From contig NZ_JAQMYP010000001.1 of the NCBI RefSeq assembly GCF_028369295.1, positions 62,001-126,000 of the forward strand: a stretch of DNA of 64,000 bases, written 5' to 3'. The stretch is from Streptomyces sp. HD (GTDB lineage Bacteria > Actinomycetota > Actinomycetes > Streptomycetales > Streptomycetaceae). This document shows positions 53,356 to 62,548 of this stretch, in pieces. Position numbers and translations under genes: made by a program. Within the stretch, counting starts at the first letter, position 1. Each line of letters opens with the position of its first letter. The notes under the pieces are model-generated. The model did not search any database. It had not been told where the DNA came from and worked only from the letters and a program-made list of their open reading frames with translations.

Positions 53356-54516
53356 TCACGCCCCCCAACCGGCCTGCTGCCCACCCACCCGCTCGGCCAC
53401 GATCTTCTCGGCCCACCCGGACCGGCGGTAGGCGGCCATGGGATCGGCATCAAGCCCCATCTCTCCCCGTACCTCAGCAAGAAGCGGCCGCACATCCGTG
53501 TTGTACGCATCCATCACCACGGCATTAGCCCCGAGCACATCCCCGGCAGCCTGCGCCCCGGCCAGAGCGGCGCCGTCGACCAGCAACGCCTTCGCCGTGG
53601 CCTCCTGCACATTCATCACCGACCGGATGATCGCCGGAATCTTCGCCTCGATGTTGTGGCACTGATCGAGCATGAACGCGACGTCAGGAGTGAATCCGCC
53701 CCCACGCACGACCTCGTACATGATCCGGAACAACTGGAACGGATCAGCCGCCCCCACCATCAGGTCGTCGTCGGCGTAGAACCGGGAGTTGAAGTCGAAC
53801 CCACCGAGCTTCCCCTCCCTGAGCAGCGTCGCGACGATGAACTCGATGTTGGTGCCGGGCGCGTGATGCCCGGTGTCGACCACGACCTGCGCCTTCGGCC
53901 CGAGCTTCAGGCAGTGCGCGTACGCCGTCCCCCAGTCCGGCACGTCCGTCGTGTAGAACGCCGGCTCGAAGAACTTGTACTCCAGCAGCATCCGCTGCCC
54001 GTCCCCGAGCCGCTCGTACACCTCCGCCAGCCCCTCGGCCAGCCGGTCCTGCCGCGCCCGGATGTCGTCCTGCCCGGGATAGTTCGTGCCGTCCGCGAAC
54101 CACAGCTTCAGATCCCGCGAGCCCGTCGCATCCATGATGTCGACGCACTCCAGCAGATGATCGACGGCCTTGCGGCGCACCACCGCGTCCGGATGACAGA
54201 TGCTGCCCAGCTTGTAGTCGTCGTCCTGGAAGGTGTTGGAGTTGATCGCGCCGAGCCCCACGCCACGCTCCTCGGCGTGTTTCGCCAACGCCGCGTAGTC
54301 GTCGACCTTGTCCCAGGGAATGTGCAGCGCGACGGTCGGCGCCACACCCGTGAACGCGTGCACCTGGGCCGCGTCATCCAGTTTCTCCCGCGGCGTCCGT
54401 GGAACGCCGTCCTGGGCGAACACCTTGAACCGCGTCCCCGAGTTCCCGTACGCCCACGACGGCGTTTCGACTGCCTGGGTCTTGAGTGCGGCCTTCACCG
54501 CGGCGAGCTCGGTCAC
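53356..54516 (-). CDS. rhaI: L-rhamnose isomerase
   Basis: This 386-aa TIM-barrel metal-dependent isomerase converts L-rhamnose to L-rhamnulose. It is of the Pseudomonas/Bacillus catabolic-isomerase type. Motifs include [60 protein letters not shown], the metal-binding [40 protein letters not shown] and [17 protein letters not shown]. The GTG start at 54516 has CAGGAGC 7 nt upstream. It is the first gene of rhaI-rhaD-rhaB and diverges from the importer across 282 bp with two LacI-type operators. Confidence 0.95.
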   Translation of the reverse strand: MTELAAVKAALKTQAVETPSWAYGNSGTRFKVFAQDGVPRTPREKLDDAAQVHAFTGVAPTVALHIPWDKVDDYAALAKHAEERGVGLGAINSNTFQDDDYKLGSICHPDAVVRRKAVDHLLECVDIMDATGSRDLKLWFADGTNYPGQDDIRARQDRLAEGLAEVYERLGDGQRMLLEYKFFEPAFYTTDVPDWGTAYAHCLKLGPKAQVVVDTGHHAPGTNIEFIVATLLREGKLGGFDFNSRFYADDDLMVGAADPFQLFRIMYEVVRGGGFTPDVAFMLDQCHNIEAKIPAIIRSVMNVQEATAKALLVDGAALAGAQAAGDVLGANAVVMDAYNTDVRPLLAEVRGEMGLDADPMAAYRRSGWAEKIVAERVGGQQAGWGA

Positions 54517-54575
54517 TGAGGGCTCCTGTGACGTCGGGACGGAGATCGGACGGAAGTCAACTGAACCGCTCCGCT

Positions 54576-54589
54576 GTGAAACGATTCAA
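54576..54589. promoter_or_regulatory. Putative LacI-type operator, rhaI side
   Basis: GTGAAACGATTCAA has GTGAA/TTCAA arms around ACGA with a central CG. It is 60 bp upstream of the rhaI start. Confidence 0.65.
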
Positions 54590-54741
54590 GACGGGAACGT
54601 ATGAGCCCCCCGAAGGGGTGTCAAGCCCCGCGACCAAGGCCAACGGTTGTGACTCCCCCGCGACCTTCGCTCATCGAAATCTTTTCGACACGGACCCATT
54701 GACGTGACATGCGCTCCATGCCTAACGTCCCGGCAACCAAG

Positions 54742-54755
54742 TTGAAACCTTTCAC
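54742..54755. promoter_or_regulatory. Putative LacI-type operator, rhaT side
   Basis: TTGAAACCTTTCAC has TTGAA/TTCAC arms around ACCT (TGAAA-CC-TTTCA is perfect). It is 44 bp upstream of the rhaT ATG, mirroring the 54576 site on the other promoter. Confidence 0.65.
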
Positions 54756-54798
54756 GACGCCGTGAGGGCCGTCCCGCCGGCGTCGTCGAGGAGCCCCC

Positions 54799-56316
54799 AT
54801 GACCCACCCGTCCACCACGGGTCCGGCCCCGGTTCTGGCGCTCAGGGACGTCTCGAAGTCCTTCGGCGCGGTCCGCGCCCTGCGGGACGTCTCCCTGGAG
54901 CTGTTCCCCGGGGAGGTACACGCCCTCGCCGGGGAGAACGGCGCGGGCAAGTCGACCCTGATCAAGGCGCTCGCCGGAGTGCACCGGCCGGACGCCGGCC
55001 AGGTGCTGCTCGACGGTGCGCCCGTCGTCTTCCACGGCCCCGGCGACGCCCGCGACGCCGGCATCGCCGTGATCTACCAGGAGCCGACCCTCTTCCCCGA
55101 CCTGTCGATCGCCGAGAACATCTTCATGAGCCGCCGGCCGAAGCGCGCCCTCGGCCGTATCGACCACAAGGCCACGCACGCCGCGACGCTCGCCCTGATG
55201 CAGCGGCTCGGCGTCGAACTCGACCCCGACCGCCCCGCGCGCGGCCTGTCCATCGCCGACCAGCAGATCGTCGAGATCGCCAAGGCGCTCTCCTTCGACG
55301 CCCGCGTCCTGATCATGGACGAGCCGACCGCCGCACTCACCGGCAGCGAGGTCGCCCGGCTCTTCGGCGTGGTCCGCACCCTGCGCGAACAGGGCGCCGC
55401 CGTCCTGTTCATCTCCCACCGGCTGGAGGAGATCTTCCAGATCTGCCAGCGGGTCACCACCCTGCGCGACGGCGCCTGGATCGCCAGTGAGCCGGTCGAG
55501 GACATGACCGAGGACGACCTCGTCCGCCGCATGGTCGGCCGCGACCTCGACGAGCTGTACCCCAAGCAGGACGTGAAGCCGGGCGAAGTCGCGCTCAGCG
55601 TACGCCGGCTGACCCGCGAGGGCGTCTTCACCGACGTCTCCTTCGACGTCCGGCGCGGAGAGATCGTCGGCCTCGCCGGGCTCGTCGGCGCCGGCCGTAC
55701 GGAGGTCGCGCGAGCCGTGTTCGGCATCGACCGCTGGGACGCCGGCGAGGTCTTGGTCGACGCCAGGGCCCTGACCAACGGCGCCCCGTCCACCGCCATG
55801 GCCTGCGGGCTCGCCCTCGTCCCCGAGGACCGGCGCGCCCAGGGCCTGGTGATGGACATGTCCATCGAGCGCAACATCGGCCTGACCGGGCTTCGTACGA
55901 CGGTCAGGGCCGGCTTCATGGACCGCGGCGCCGAACGCAGCCGCTCCCTCGACTGGGCCGTCAGGCTCCAGGTCAAGTACGCCCGGATCGCCGACGCCGT
56001 GTCGACCCTGTCCGGCGGCAACCAGCAGAAGGTCGTCCTCGCCAAGTGGCTCGCCACCGGCCCCAAGGTGCTGATCGTGGACGAACCCACCCGGGGCATC
56101 GACGTCGGCACCAAGGCCGAGGTGCACCGGCTGCTCAGCGAACTGGCCGCCGACGGGGTCGCCGTCCTGATGATCTCCTCCGATCTGCCCGAGATCCTCG
56201 GCATGGCCGACCGCGTCCTCGTGATGCACGAGGGCCGCCTCACCGCCGAGATCCCGCGCTCCGAAGCCACCGAGGAAACCGTGATGGCCGCAGCCACCGG
56301 GAGGGCCGCCGCATGA
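54799..56316 (+). CDS. rhaT: Rhamnose ABC importer, ATP-binding protein
   Basis: This 505-aa tandem-domain sugar ATPase of the CUT2 class has a first cassette with Walker [20 protein letters not shown]-loop [15 protein letters not shown] and Walker [14 protein letters not shown]. The second cassette has a degenerate Walker A ([19 protein letters not shown]), an intact signature [16 protein letters not shown] and Walker [19 protein letters not shown]. Both features are normal for CUT2 importers of pentoses and deoxyhexoses. It is the first gene of rhaT-rhaP-rhaQ-rhaS-rhaM. GAGGAG precedes the ATG. Confidence 0.93.
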   Translation: MTHPSTTGPAPVLALRDVSKSFGAVRALRDVSLELFPGEVHALAGENGAGKSTLIKALAGVHRPDAGQVLLDGAPVVFHGPGDARDAGIAVIYQEPTLFPDLSIAENIFMSRRPKRALGRIDHKATHAATLALMQRLGVELDPDRPARGLSIADQQIVEIAKALSFDARVLIMDEPTAALTGSEVARLFGVVRTLREQGAAVLFISHRLEEIFQICQRVTTLRDGAWIASEPVEDMTEDDLVRRMVGRDLDELYPKQDVKPGEVALSVRRLTREGVFTDVSFDVRRGEIVGLAGLVGAGRTEVARAVFGIDRWDAGEVLVDARALTNGAPSTAMACGLALVPEDRRAQGLVMDMSIERNIGLTGLRTTVRAGFMDRGAERSRSLDWAVRLQVKYARIADAVSTLSGGNQQKVVLAKWLATGPKVLIVDEPTRGIDVGTKAEVHRLLSELAADGVAVLMISSDLPEILGMADRVLVMHEGRLTAEIPRSEATEETVMAAATGRAAA

Positions 56317-57353
56317 CGGTGACCACTCCCCAAGAGGCTCCCGTGACCGACGTACCCAAGTCCAGCGGCACCCGCCTGGTCGACCGCGTCTTCAAGATGC
56401 GCGAACTCGCCATCCTGGCCGTCTTCGTGGTGATGATCGTCGTCACCCAGCTGGGCAACAGCGAGTTCCTCACCGAGCAGGGCATCAAGGACCTGCTCCT
56501 GAACGCGACGATCCTCGTCCTGGTCGCCACCGGCCAGTCCCTGGTGGTGATCACCAGGAACGTCGACCTGTCGGTCGGCTCCACGCTCGGCATCAGCGCC
56601 TTCGCCGCCGGAACGTACCTCCAGGACGGCGGCAACCCGGTCGTCGCCGTGCTCCTCGCGGTCCTGCTGGGCATCGGCTTCGGACTGCTCAACGGCCTGC
56701 TCGTCAGCCTCGGCCAGGTGCCCGCACTCGTCGTCACCCTGGGCACCCTCTACATCATCCGCGGCATCGACTCCATCTGGGTCGGCTCCCGCCAGATCAC
56801 CGCGGCCGACCTCCCGGACGGCTTCGTCGACTTCGGCTCCGGCGGCATCTCCGCCGTACCGTGGCTGGCACTGATCGCCCTCGCCGTGCTGGTGGCCACC
56901 GCCTACTACCTCAAGCACTACGGCAGCGGCCGCGAGCTGTACGCCCTCGGCTCCAACCCGGAGGCCGCACGCCTCGCCGGCATCCCGGTGCGCAAGCGGA
57001 TCCTCGCCGCGTACACCTTCTGCGGTGCGCTGGCCGGACTCGCGGGCGCCCTGTACCTGGCCCGGTTCGGCAACGTCGACTCCGGCACCGGCACCGGCTA
57101 CGAACTCACCGTCGTCAGCGCGGTCGTGGTCGGCGGTGTCGTCTTCACCGGCGGCTCCGGCGGCGTCTACGGCGCGGCGCTCGGCGCGCTGCTGCTGACC
57201 TCCATCAACAGCGTGCTGCCCGCCCTCGGCGTCAGCTCCGTCTGGGTGCTCGCCATCAACGGCATCCTGCTCATCCTCGCCATCGCGGTCGACCGGATCG
57301 TCGCGCTGCGGGTGGCCACCGCCCTGAAGAAGAGGAACGCCCGCCATGGCTGA
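56313..57353 (+). CDS. rhaP: Rhamnose ABC importer, permease 1
   Basis: This 346-aa CUT2-class permease (RbsC-like) begins [20 protein letters not shown] and has about ten helices, starting [20 protein letters not shown]. It has the family motif [20 protein letters not shown] and the late [18 protein letters not shown] and [20 protein letters not shown]. The ATG at 56313 overlaps the rhaT stop. Its own stop lies eight bases inside rhaQ, so the three transport genes are translationally coupled. Confidence 0.92.
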   Translation: MTVTTPQEAPVTDVPKSSGTRLVDRVFKMRELAILAVFVVMIVVTQLGNSEFLTEQGIKDLLLNATILVLVATGQSLVVITRNVDLSVGSTLGISAFAAGTYLQDGGNPVVAVLLAVLLGIGFGLLNGLLVSLGQVPALVVTLGTLYIIRGIDSIWVGSRQITAADLPDGFVDFGSGGISAVPWLALIALAVLVATAYYLKHYGSGRELYALGSNPEAARLAGIPVRKRILAAYTFCGALAGLAGALYLARFGNVDSGTGTGYELTVVSAVVVGGVVFTGGSGGVYGAALGALLLTSINSVLPALGVSSVWVLAINGILLILAIAVDRIVALRVATALKKRNARHG

Positions 57354-58320
57354 CTTCTCGCTCGCGCGCGCCGTTCGCTGGGACACGGCGGTCGGCGCCC
57401 TGCTCATCGTCGTGCTCCTGCTGTCCTTCACCACGGTCGACGGTTTCGGGAACGCCCTCAACCTGTCGTTCCTGATCGGGAACACCCTCCCGATCGCCCT
57501 GATCGCCCTGCCGATGACACTCCTGGTCGTCTCGGGCGAGATCGATCTCTCGGTCGCCTCCACCGCCGGTCTCTCGGGCGCCGTGATGGGTGCCCTGTGG
57601 AACCGGGGCATGACGATCGAGACGATCATCCCGATCTGTCTGCTGCTCGGTGTGGTGTGCGGCCTGATCAACGGTCTGCTGGTGACCAGGCTGGGGCTGC
57701 CGTCCCTCGCCGTCACCATCGGCACGCTCGCCGCCTACCGGGGCATCGCGCAGATCGTCCTCGGGTCCGACGCGGTGACCGACTTCCCCACCCAGTACCT
57801 GGACTTCGCGGCCGGACGCCTCGGCGACACCTTCATCCCGTACGCCTTCCTGCCCTTCCTCGTGCTGCTCGCCATCGCCGTGGCCGCGCTGCACGCCACG
57901 CCGTTCGGGCGGTCGCTGTTCGCGATCGGCGCGAGCGAGGAGGCGGCGCGGTTCGCCGGCATCCGGGTCAAGCGGCAGAAGTTGATCCTGTTCACGGTCA
58001 CGGGGCTGATGGCCTCGCTCACCGGGATCTTCTGGGCGCTGCACTACGCGAGTGCTCGCTATGACAATGCCACCGGTCTTGAACTGTCGGTTGTTGCCGC
58101 CGTGTTGCTCGGCGGAATCGACTTCGACGGTGGAAAGGGGACGTTGGGTGGTGCCATTGCCGGCGTGTTCCTGCTGGGGGCGTTGCAGAACGTCATGAGC
58201 CTTCAGGACGTTTCCGCCCAGTCCCAGATCGTCGTCACGGGTGTGTTGCTCGTGCTTTCCGTCCTCGGGCCGCGGGTGGCTCGGCAAATCGCCGTTGTGC
58301 GTGCTCAATCGTCCGGCTGA
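57346..58320 (+). CDS. rhaQ: Rhamnose ABC importer, permease 2
   Basis: This 324-aa CUT2 permease is related to rhaP. It carries LPMTLLVVSGEIDLSVASTA, GTLAAYRGIAQIVLGSDAVT, FGRSLFAIGASEEAARFAGI and SVVAAVLLGGIDFDGGKGTL. About nine helices. AGAGGAA lies upstream of the ATG. It heterodimerises with RhaP to form the channel (family knowledge). The gene ends one base before the 63-nt repeat, copy 2. Confidence 0.92.
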   Translation: MADFSLARAVRWDTAVGALLIVVLLLSFTTVDGFGNALNLSFLIGNTLPIALIALPMTLLVVSGEIDLSVASTAGLSGAVMGALWNRGMTIETIIPICLLLGVVCGLINGLLVTRLGLPSLAVTIGTLAAYRGIAQIVLGSDAVTDFPTQYLDFAAGRLGDTFIPYAFLPFLVLLAIAVAALHATPFGRSLFAIGASEEAARFAGIRVKRQKLILFTVTGLMASLTGIFWALHYASARYDNATGLELSVVAAVLLGGIDFDGGKGTLGGAIAGVFLLGALQNVMSLQDVSAQSQIVVTGVLLVLSVLGPRVARQIAVVRAQSSG

Positions 58321-58321
58321 A

Positions 58322-58384
58322 GGCCGTATGTGGCTGGTCGCGCCCACGCGGCGGAGCCGCAAATCGATACAGCCCCGCGCCCCT
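58322..58384. repeat. 63-nt repeat, copy 2 (inverted), between rhaQ and rhaS
   Basis: This is the reverse complement of the 53260-53322 copy at 61 of 63 positions. It begins one nucleotide after the rhaQ stop and reads in the same sense relative to transcription as copy 1. Confidence 0.85.
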
Positions 58385-58394
58385 GAAGGGGCGC
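58377..58394 (+). terminator. Stem-loop before rhaS (attenuator-like)
   Basis: GCGCCCC-TGAA-GGGGCGC is a perfect 7-bp stem with a tetraloop at the end of the repeat, 30 nt upstream of rhaS. It may partially terminate or protect an mRNA end, allowing different levels of rhaS versus the permeases. Confidence 0.55.
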
Positions 58395-58424
58395 TCACCT
58401 CAACCTCGTTCAAAGGAAACCGTC

Positions 58425-59504
58425 ATGCGCAAGTCATCCCTCCGCCGTGCCTCCGCCGGCCTCGCCGCCGCGACATCCCTCGCCCTCGCCCTCACCGCCT
58501 GCGGCGGCACCACCAAGGAGGACGTCAAGGACGAAGGTGCCTCCGCGGCCACCGCCGGCAAGGCCGACCCGAACGCCGAGCTGAAGAAGGGGCTGACCGT
58601 CGGCTTCCTGCCCAAGCAGGTCAACAACCCCTACTTCACCTCCGCGGACAAGGGCGGCGAGGCGGCCCTGAAGGAGCTCGGCTCCAGCTACAAGGAGGTC
58701 GGCCCGTCCAGCGCCACCGACACGGCCGGGCAGGTGAGTTACGTCAACACGCTCACCCAGCAGCAGGTCGACGCGATGGCCGTGTCCGCGCAGGACCCGG
58801 GCGCGCTGTGCACCGCGCTGAAGCAGGCCATGAAAAACGGCATCAAGGTCGTCACCTACGACTCCGACACCACCGCCGGCTGTCGCAACGCCTTCGTCTC
58901 GCAGGCCTCCGCCGAGGACCTCGGCCGCACCGAGGTGCAGCTGCTCGCCGAGCAGATCGGCTACAAGGGCGAGATCGCGATCCTGTCAGCCGCGCAGACC
59001 GCGACGAACCAGAACATCTGGATCGACTTCATGAAGCAGGAGCTCAAGGACCCCAAGTACAAGGACGTCAAGCTGGTCAAGGTCGCCTACGGCGACGACG
59101 ACGCCCAGAAGTCCTTCCAGCAGACCCAGGGCCTGCTCCAGGAGTACCCGAACCTGAAGGGGATCATCTCCCCGACCACCGTCGGCATCAAGGCCGCCGC
59201 CCAGTACCTGTCGGGCTCCAAGTACAAGGGCAAGGTCAAGCTGACCGGCCTCGGCACCCCCAACGACATGCGCAAGTACGTCAAGAACGGCACCGTCGAG
59301 GCATTCGAGCTGTGGGACCCGGCCAAGCTCGGCGACCTCGCCGCCCGCGCCGCCGTCGCCCTGGTCTCCGGGCAGATCACTGGCAAGGAGGGCGAGACCT
59401 TCAAGGCCGGCGACACCACATACACCATCGGCAAGGACGGCGTGATCAGCCTCGGCAAGCCGACCGTCTTCGACGCCAAGAACATCGACCAGTACAACTT
59501 CTGA
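58425..59504 (+). CDS. rhaS: Rhamnose-binding lipoprotein of the ABC importer
   Basis: This 359-aa solute-binding protein has a lipoprotein signal peptide and lipobox L-T-A-C26 (MRKSSLRRASAGLAAATSLA, then LALTACGG). The mature protein is RbsB-like: GLTVGFLPKQVNNPYFTSAD, QQVDAMAVSAQDPGALCTAL, TYDSDTTAGCRNAFVSQAS and GIKAAAQYLSGSKYKGKVKL. It captures L-rhamnose at the outer membrane face and delivers it to RhaPQ. AAAGGAAA is upstream of the ATG. It is separated from rhaQ by the 63-nt repeat and a stem-loop. Confidence 0.93.
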   Translation: MRKSSLRRASAGLAAATSLALALTACGGTTKEDVKDEGASAATAGKADPNAELKKGLTVGFLPKQVNNPYFTSADKGGEAALKELGSSYKEVGPSSATDTAGQVSYVNTLTQQQVDAMAVSAQDPGALCTALKQAMKNGIKVVTYDSDTTAGCRNAFVSQASAEDLGRTEVQLLAEQIGYKGEIAILSAAQTATNQNIWIDFMKQELKDPKYKDVKLVKVAYGDDDAQKSFQQTQGLLQEYPNLKGIISPTTVGIKAAAQYLSGSKYKGKVKLTGLGTPNDMRKYVKNGTVEAFELWDPAKLGDLAARAAVALVSGQITGKEGETFKAGDTTYTIGKDGVISLGKPTVFDAKNIDQYNF

Positions 59505-59521
59505 GCCTGGAGCGGTACTTC

Positions 59522-59842
59522 ATGCAGCGCGTCTGTTTTCTGCTCAAGGTCCGTGAGGGCAAGCTCGCCGAGTACCGCGAACGCCATGCCGCCGTGTGGC
59601 CGGAGATGCTCGAAGCACTCTCGGCCACCGGCTGGCACAACTACTCGCTCTTCCTGCGCGACGACGGCCTCCTCGTCGGCTACCTGGAGACCGAGGACTT
59701 CGAGGCCGCCAAGGCCGGTATGGAGGCCACCGAGGTCAACGCCCGTTGGCAGGCCGAGATGGGCGAGTTCTTCGAAGCCCTCGACGGTGCCCGACCCGAC
59801 GAGGCCATGAAGCCGCTCACCGAGGTGTTCCACCTCGCCTGA
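59522..59842 (+). CDS. rhaM: L-rhamnose mutarotase
   Basis: This 106-aa alpha/beta-barrel mutarotase (RhaM/RhaU family) catalyses anomer conversion of L-rhamnose so that the beta form is available for the isomerase. It contains RVCFLLKVREGKLAEYRERH (catalytic His22) and AVWPEMLEALSATGWHNYSL, then MEATEVNARWQAEMGEFF. The length matches the family. The ATG at 59522 has GGAGC upstream. It is probably co-transcribed with rhaS, 17 nt apart. Confidence 0.93.
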   Translation: MQRVCFLLKVREGKLAEYRERHAAVWPEMLEALSATGWHNYSLFLRDDGLLVGYLETEDFEAAKAGMEATEVNARWQAEMGEFFEALDGARPDEAMKPLTEVFHLA

Positions 59843-59903
59843 CACCCCGCAGGACCCGGCCTCCCCTCCCCTCGCCCCCCACGCCGACAATGGAGCCCCC
59901 GAG

Positions 59904-61334
59904 ATGAAGAGACGCACCCTGCTGGGCGCCGCACTCGCCGGAGCCGTCATGACCCCCGCCCTCGCCTCCGGCACCGCCCGCGCCGCGGACCCCGGCCCGT
60001 CCCTCACGCTGACCGGCACGACCACGCTCGACACGCAGGCCATCTTCTTCGTGTCGTACGACGGCCTGGTCAACAACAACGCCTTCCAGAAGAACGGCCT
60101 GCTGACCTACAAGGGCTACCAGTACGCCGTCTGGTACACCGCCGACCGCAACGCCGTCGTGGCCCGCCGCGCCCTCGGCGCCGGCACCTGGTCCACCGTG
60201 AAGGTCGGCCACACCCTGCGCTACGACGACTCCCACAACGTGATCTCGATGGGAATCTCCAAGGTCGACGGGCGCCTCCACCTCAACATGGACTCGCACA
60301 GCGACGGCTTCACCTACGTCAAGTCGGTCGCCGGTCTCGTGGACAACCCGGCCGGCCTGAGCTGGACCGCGAGCCGTTTCGGAGCCCCCCAGTCCACCCT
60401 GGACGGCCTCGCCCTCACCTCGCAGTTCACCTACCCGCAGTTCGTCTCCACCCCCGACGGCAAGCTCCAGCTCAGCTACCGCGTCGCCGTCTCCGGCAAC
60501 GGCCGCAACGCCCTCGCCGAATACGACGGTTCGACCTGGACCAACCTGGGGGAGTGGAGCAGCTCCACCGGCACCTACACCAGCGAGCACGGCTCCTCCA
60601 CCGCCCGCAACATGTACCTGCACGGCATCGACTACGACAAGAACGGCCGACTGCACTCCTTCTTCACCTGGCGCGAGCAGAACGGCGCCGTGATGTGCAA
60701 CGGCGGCGGCATCACCAACCACGACACCGGCTACGTCTACTCCGACGACCGCGGCCGCACCTGGCGCAACAACGCCGGCACCGTCGTCGGCACCACCGGC
60801 GGCTCCGACAAGGTCGCCGTCACCGACAGCGGCCTGGTGATCGACGCGCTCAACCCGGACCACTCCCTGATGAACCAGGAGAGCCAGTTCACCGACTCCG
60901 CCGGCCGTCCGCACGCGATCATCAGCTACGTCCCCGGCCGGTTCGGGCAGTGCACCACCGACTACGTCGCCGACCGCACGGCCAACGGCCGCGCCTTCCA
61001 CGTCCGCAAGAACTCCTCGGGCACCTGGCAGAAGACCGAGATCCCGGTCCCGCTGAACTCCAGCCAGCGCACCAAGCTGATCCTGGACAAGTACGACAAC
61101 GCGTACGCGATCTTCCCGTTCTGCCGGATAGCCGGAGCCTCCAAGGCCTCCGGGTACACGGACTGGTCGATCCTCTACGACGGCGTCACGGCCGGGCTGA
61201 ACGCGTTCGGCGAGGTCGTCATCGACGAGACGCGCGTCGGTCAGGACAACTTCCTGTCGATCATGTACCAGGAGAAGTCCAGCGGTACGACGCCCTCGGC
61301 GCTGCGCAACCTCAACTTCCGCCTGCCTGCCTGA
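59904..61334 (+). CDS. Exported BNR_4-type propeller protein, probably acting on a rhamnose-rich polysaccharide
   Basis: This 476-aa protein has a Tat-like signal peptide (MKRRTLLGAALAGAVMTPAL, cleavage near ARA-AD at 27). The seven-bladed BNR_4 propeller fold has LRYDDSHNVISMGISKVDGR, then LHLNMDSHSDGFTYVKS, a His-Asn strand and a second His on the next blade. This His pattern is that of BNR_4 polysaccharide lyases (PL24/PL25 ulvan lyases) and GH145 rhamnosidase-like enzymes. A long C-terminal part contains NPDHSLMNQESQFTDSAGRP and GYTDWSILYDGVTAG. It is 61 nt downstream of rhaM in the same direction, so it probably supplies rhamnose-containing products from ulvan or gum arabic (inference). 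A catalytic assignment needs alignment to the founders. Confidence 0.8.
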   Translation: MKRRTLLGAALAGAVMTPALASGTARAADPGPSLTLTGTTTLDTQAIFFVSYDGLVNNNAFQKNGLLTYKGYQYAVWYTADRNAVVARRALGAGTWSTVKVGHTLRYDDSHNVISMGISKVDGRLHLNMDSHSDGFTYVKSVAGLVDNPAGLSWTASRFGAPQSTLDGLALTSQFTYPQFVSTPDGKLQLSYRVAVSGNGRNALAEYDGSTWTNLGEWSSSTGTYTSEHGSSTARNMYLHGIDYDKNGRLHSFFTWREQNGAVMCNGGGITNHDTGYVYSDDRGRTWRNNAGTVVGTTGGSDKVAVTDSGLVIDALNPDHSLMNQESQFTDSAGRPHAIISYVPGRFGQCTTDYVADRTANGRAFHVRKNSSGTWQKTEIPVPLNSSQRTKLILDKYDNAYAIFPFCRIAGASKASGYTDWSILYDGVTAGLNAFGEVVIDETRVGQDNFLSIMYQEKSSGTTPSALRNLNFRLPA

Positions 61335-61421
61335 TCGCAGCCGTTGTGGGCGGCTTGACGGTAATGTGAAGGCCTTCCCGCCGCCCCACGTCTCAACTGT
61401 CTCCCTGGAGGTCCCTGCCCG

Positions 61422-62447
61422 ATGGCCCAGTCGGTGGGTATCAAGGATGTCGCTCGCGCCGCCGGAGTCTCCGTCGGTACGGTCTCGAACGTCATCAACC
61501 GTCCGGACACGGTCGCGACCGAGACCCGGGCACGGGTGCAGTCCGCGATAGACCGGCTGGGCTATGTCCGCAGCGAGTCCGCCCGCCAGCTGCGCGCGGG
61601 GCGCAGCCGGATCATGGGCCTGCTCGTCCTCGACATGGGCAACCCCTTCTTCGTCGACGTGGCGCGCGGCGCCGAGCGCACCGCACGCGACGCCGGGCTC
61701 GGCGTGATGGTCTGCAACAGCGCGCAGAGCCCGAGCGAGGAGGCCGACTACCTGTCGCTCTTCGCCGAGCAGCGGGTACGCGGCGTGCTGCTCACCCCCG
61801 CCGACGCCACCGGCCGCAACATCGAGACGTTCCGGCGGCACAACATCCCCTTCGTCCTCGTCGACCGGGTCGCCGAGGGCACCACCGAGTGCTCGGTCTC
61901 CGTCGACGACGTCGCGGGCGGCGCGCTCGCCGTACGCCATCTCGTCGACGCCGGGCACCGCTCCATCGCCTACGTCAGCGGCCCGCCCGGCCTCAACCAG
62001 GTCCGCGACCGCCGCACCGGCGCCCTGAACGCGCTGCAGGAGGCCGGTCTCGGCCCCGACTCCCTGCGCGAGCTGCCCACCGAACGGCTCGACGTCGCCG
62101 CGGGCCGGGACGCCGGCGCCCGCCTGCTCGGTCTCGCCGAGCGCCCCACCGCCGTCTTCTGCGCCAACGACCTGCTCGCCCTCGGCGTCCTGCAGGCCAT
62201 GTACGCCGCGGGCGTCGGCGTCCCCGACGACCTCGCGATCGTCGGCTACGACGACATCGAGTTCGCGGCCGCCGCGGCCGTCCCCCTCACCTCCGTACGG
62301 CAGCCCGCCGTCACCATGGGCACCCTCGCGGCGGAGATGCTGCTGGAGGAGACGGAGGAGGAGACCGGGACGAGGCGGCACGAGCACCGGCGTGTCGTAC
62401 TCCAGCCGGAGCTGGTGGTGCGCCGGTCCAGCCTCTCGGCCCGCTGA
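61422..62447 (+). CDS. LacI-family regulator of the rhamnose island
   Basis: This 341-aa protein has the DNA-binding domain at residues 5-60 (GIKDVARAAGVSVGTVSNVI; GYVRSESARQLRAGRSRIMG). The sensor domain contains LLVLDMGNPFFVDVARGAER and VPDDLAIVGYDDIEFAAAAA. TGGAGG lies 11 nt before the ATG. It lies at the end of the rha gene group in the same orientation. The LacI-type palindromes TTGAA-N4-TTCAA at 43461, 43611, 54576 and 54742 are the likely operators, and L-rhamnose or a derivative the inducer (inference). Confidence 0.9.
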   Translation: MAQSVGIKDVARAAGVSVGTVSNVINRPDTVATETRARVQSAIDRLGYVRSESARQLRAGRSRIMGLLVLDMGNPFFVDVARGAERTARDAGLGVMVCNSAQSPSEEADYLSLFAEQRVRGVLLTPADATGRNIETFRRHNIPFVLVDRVAEGTTECSVSVDDVAGGALAVRHLVDAGHRSIAYVSGPPGLNQVRDRRTGALNALQEAGLGPDSLRELPTERLDVAAGRDAGARLLGLAERPTAVFCANDLLALGVLQAMYAAGVGVPDDLAIVGYDDIEFAAAAAVPLTSVRQPAVTMGTLAAEMLLEETEEETGTRRHEHRRVVLQPELVVRRSSLSAR

Positions 62448-62548
62448 TCCGCCATTCAGTACGATTTCATGATCCCGGGGCTCGGTCGGCGGACGAACAT
62501 GTGCTGAACTGGGACGCGGCCCGAAAACCCTGCGTCCCGGGAGCCCTG

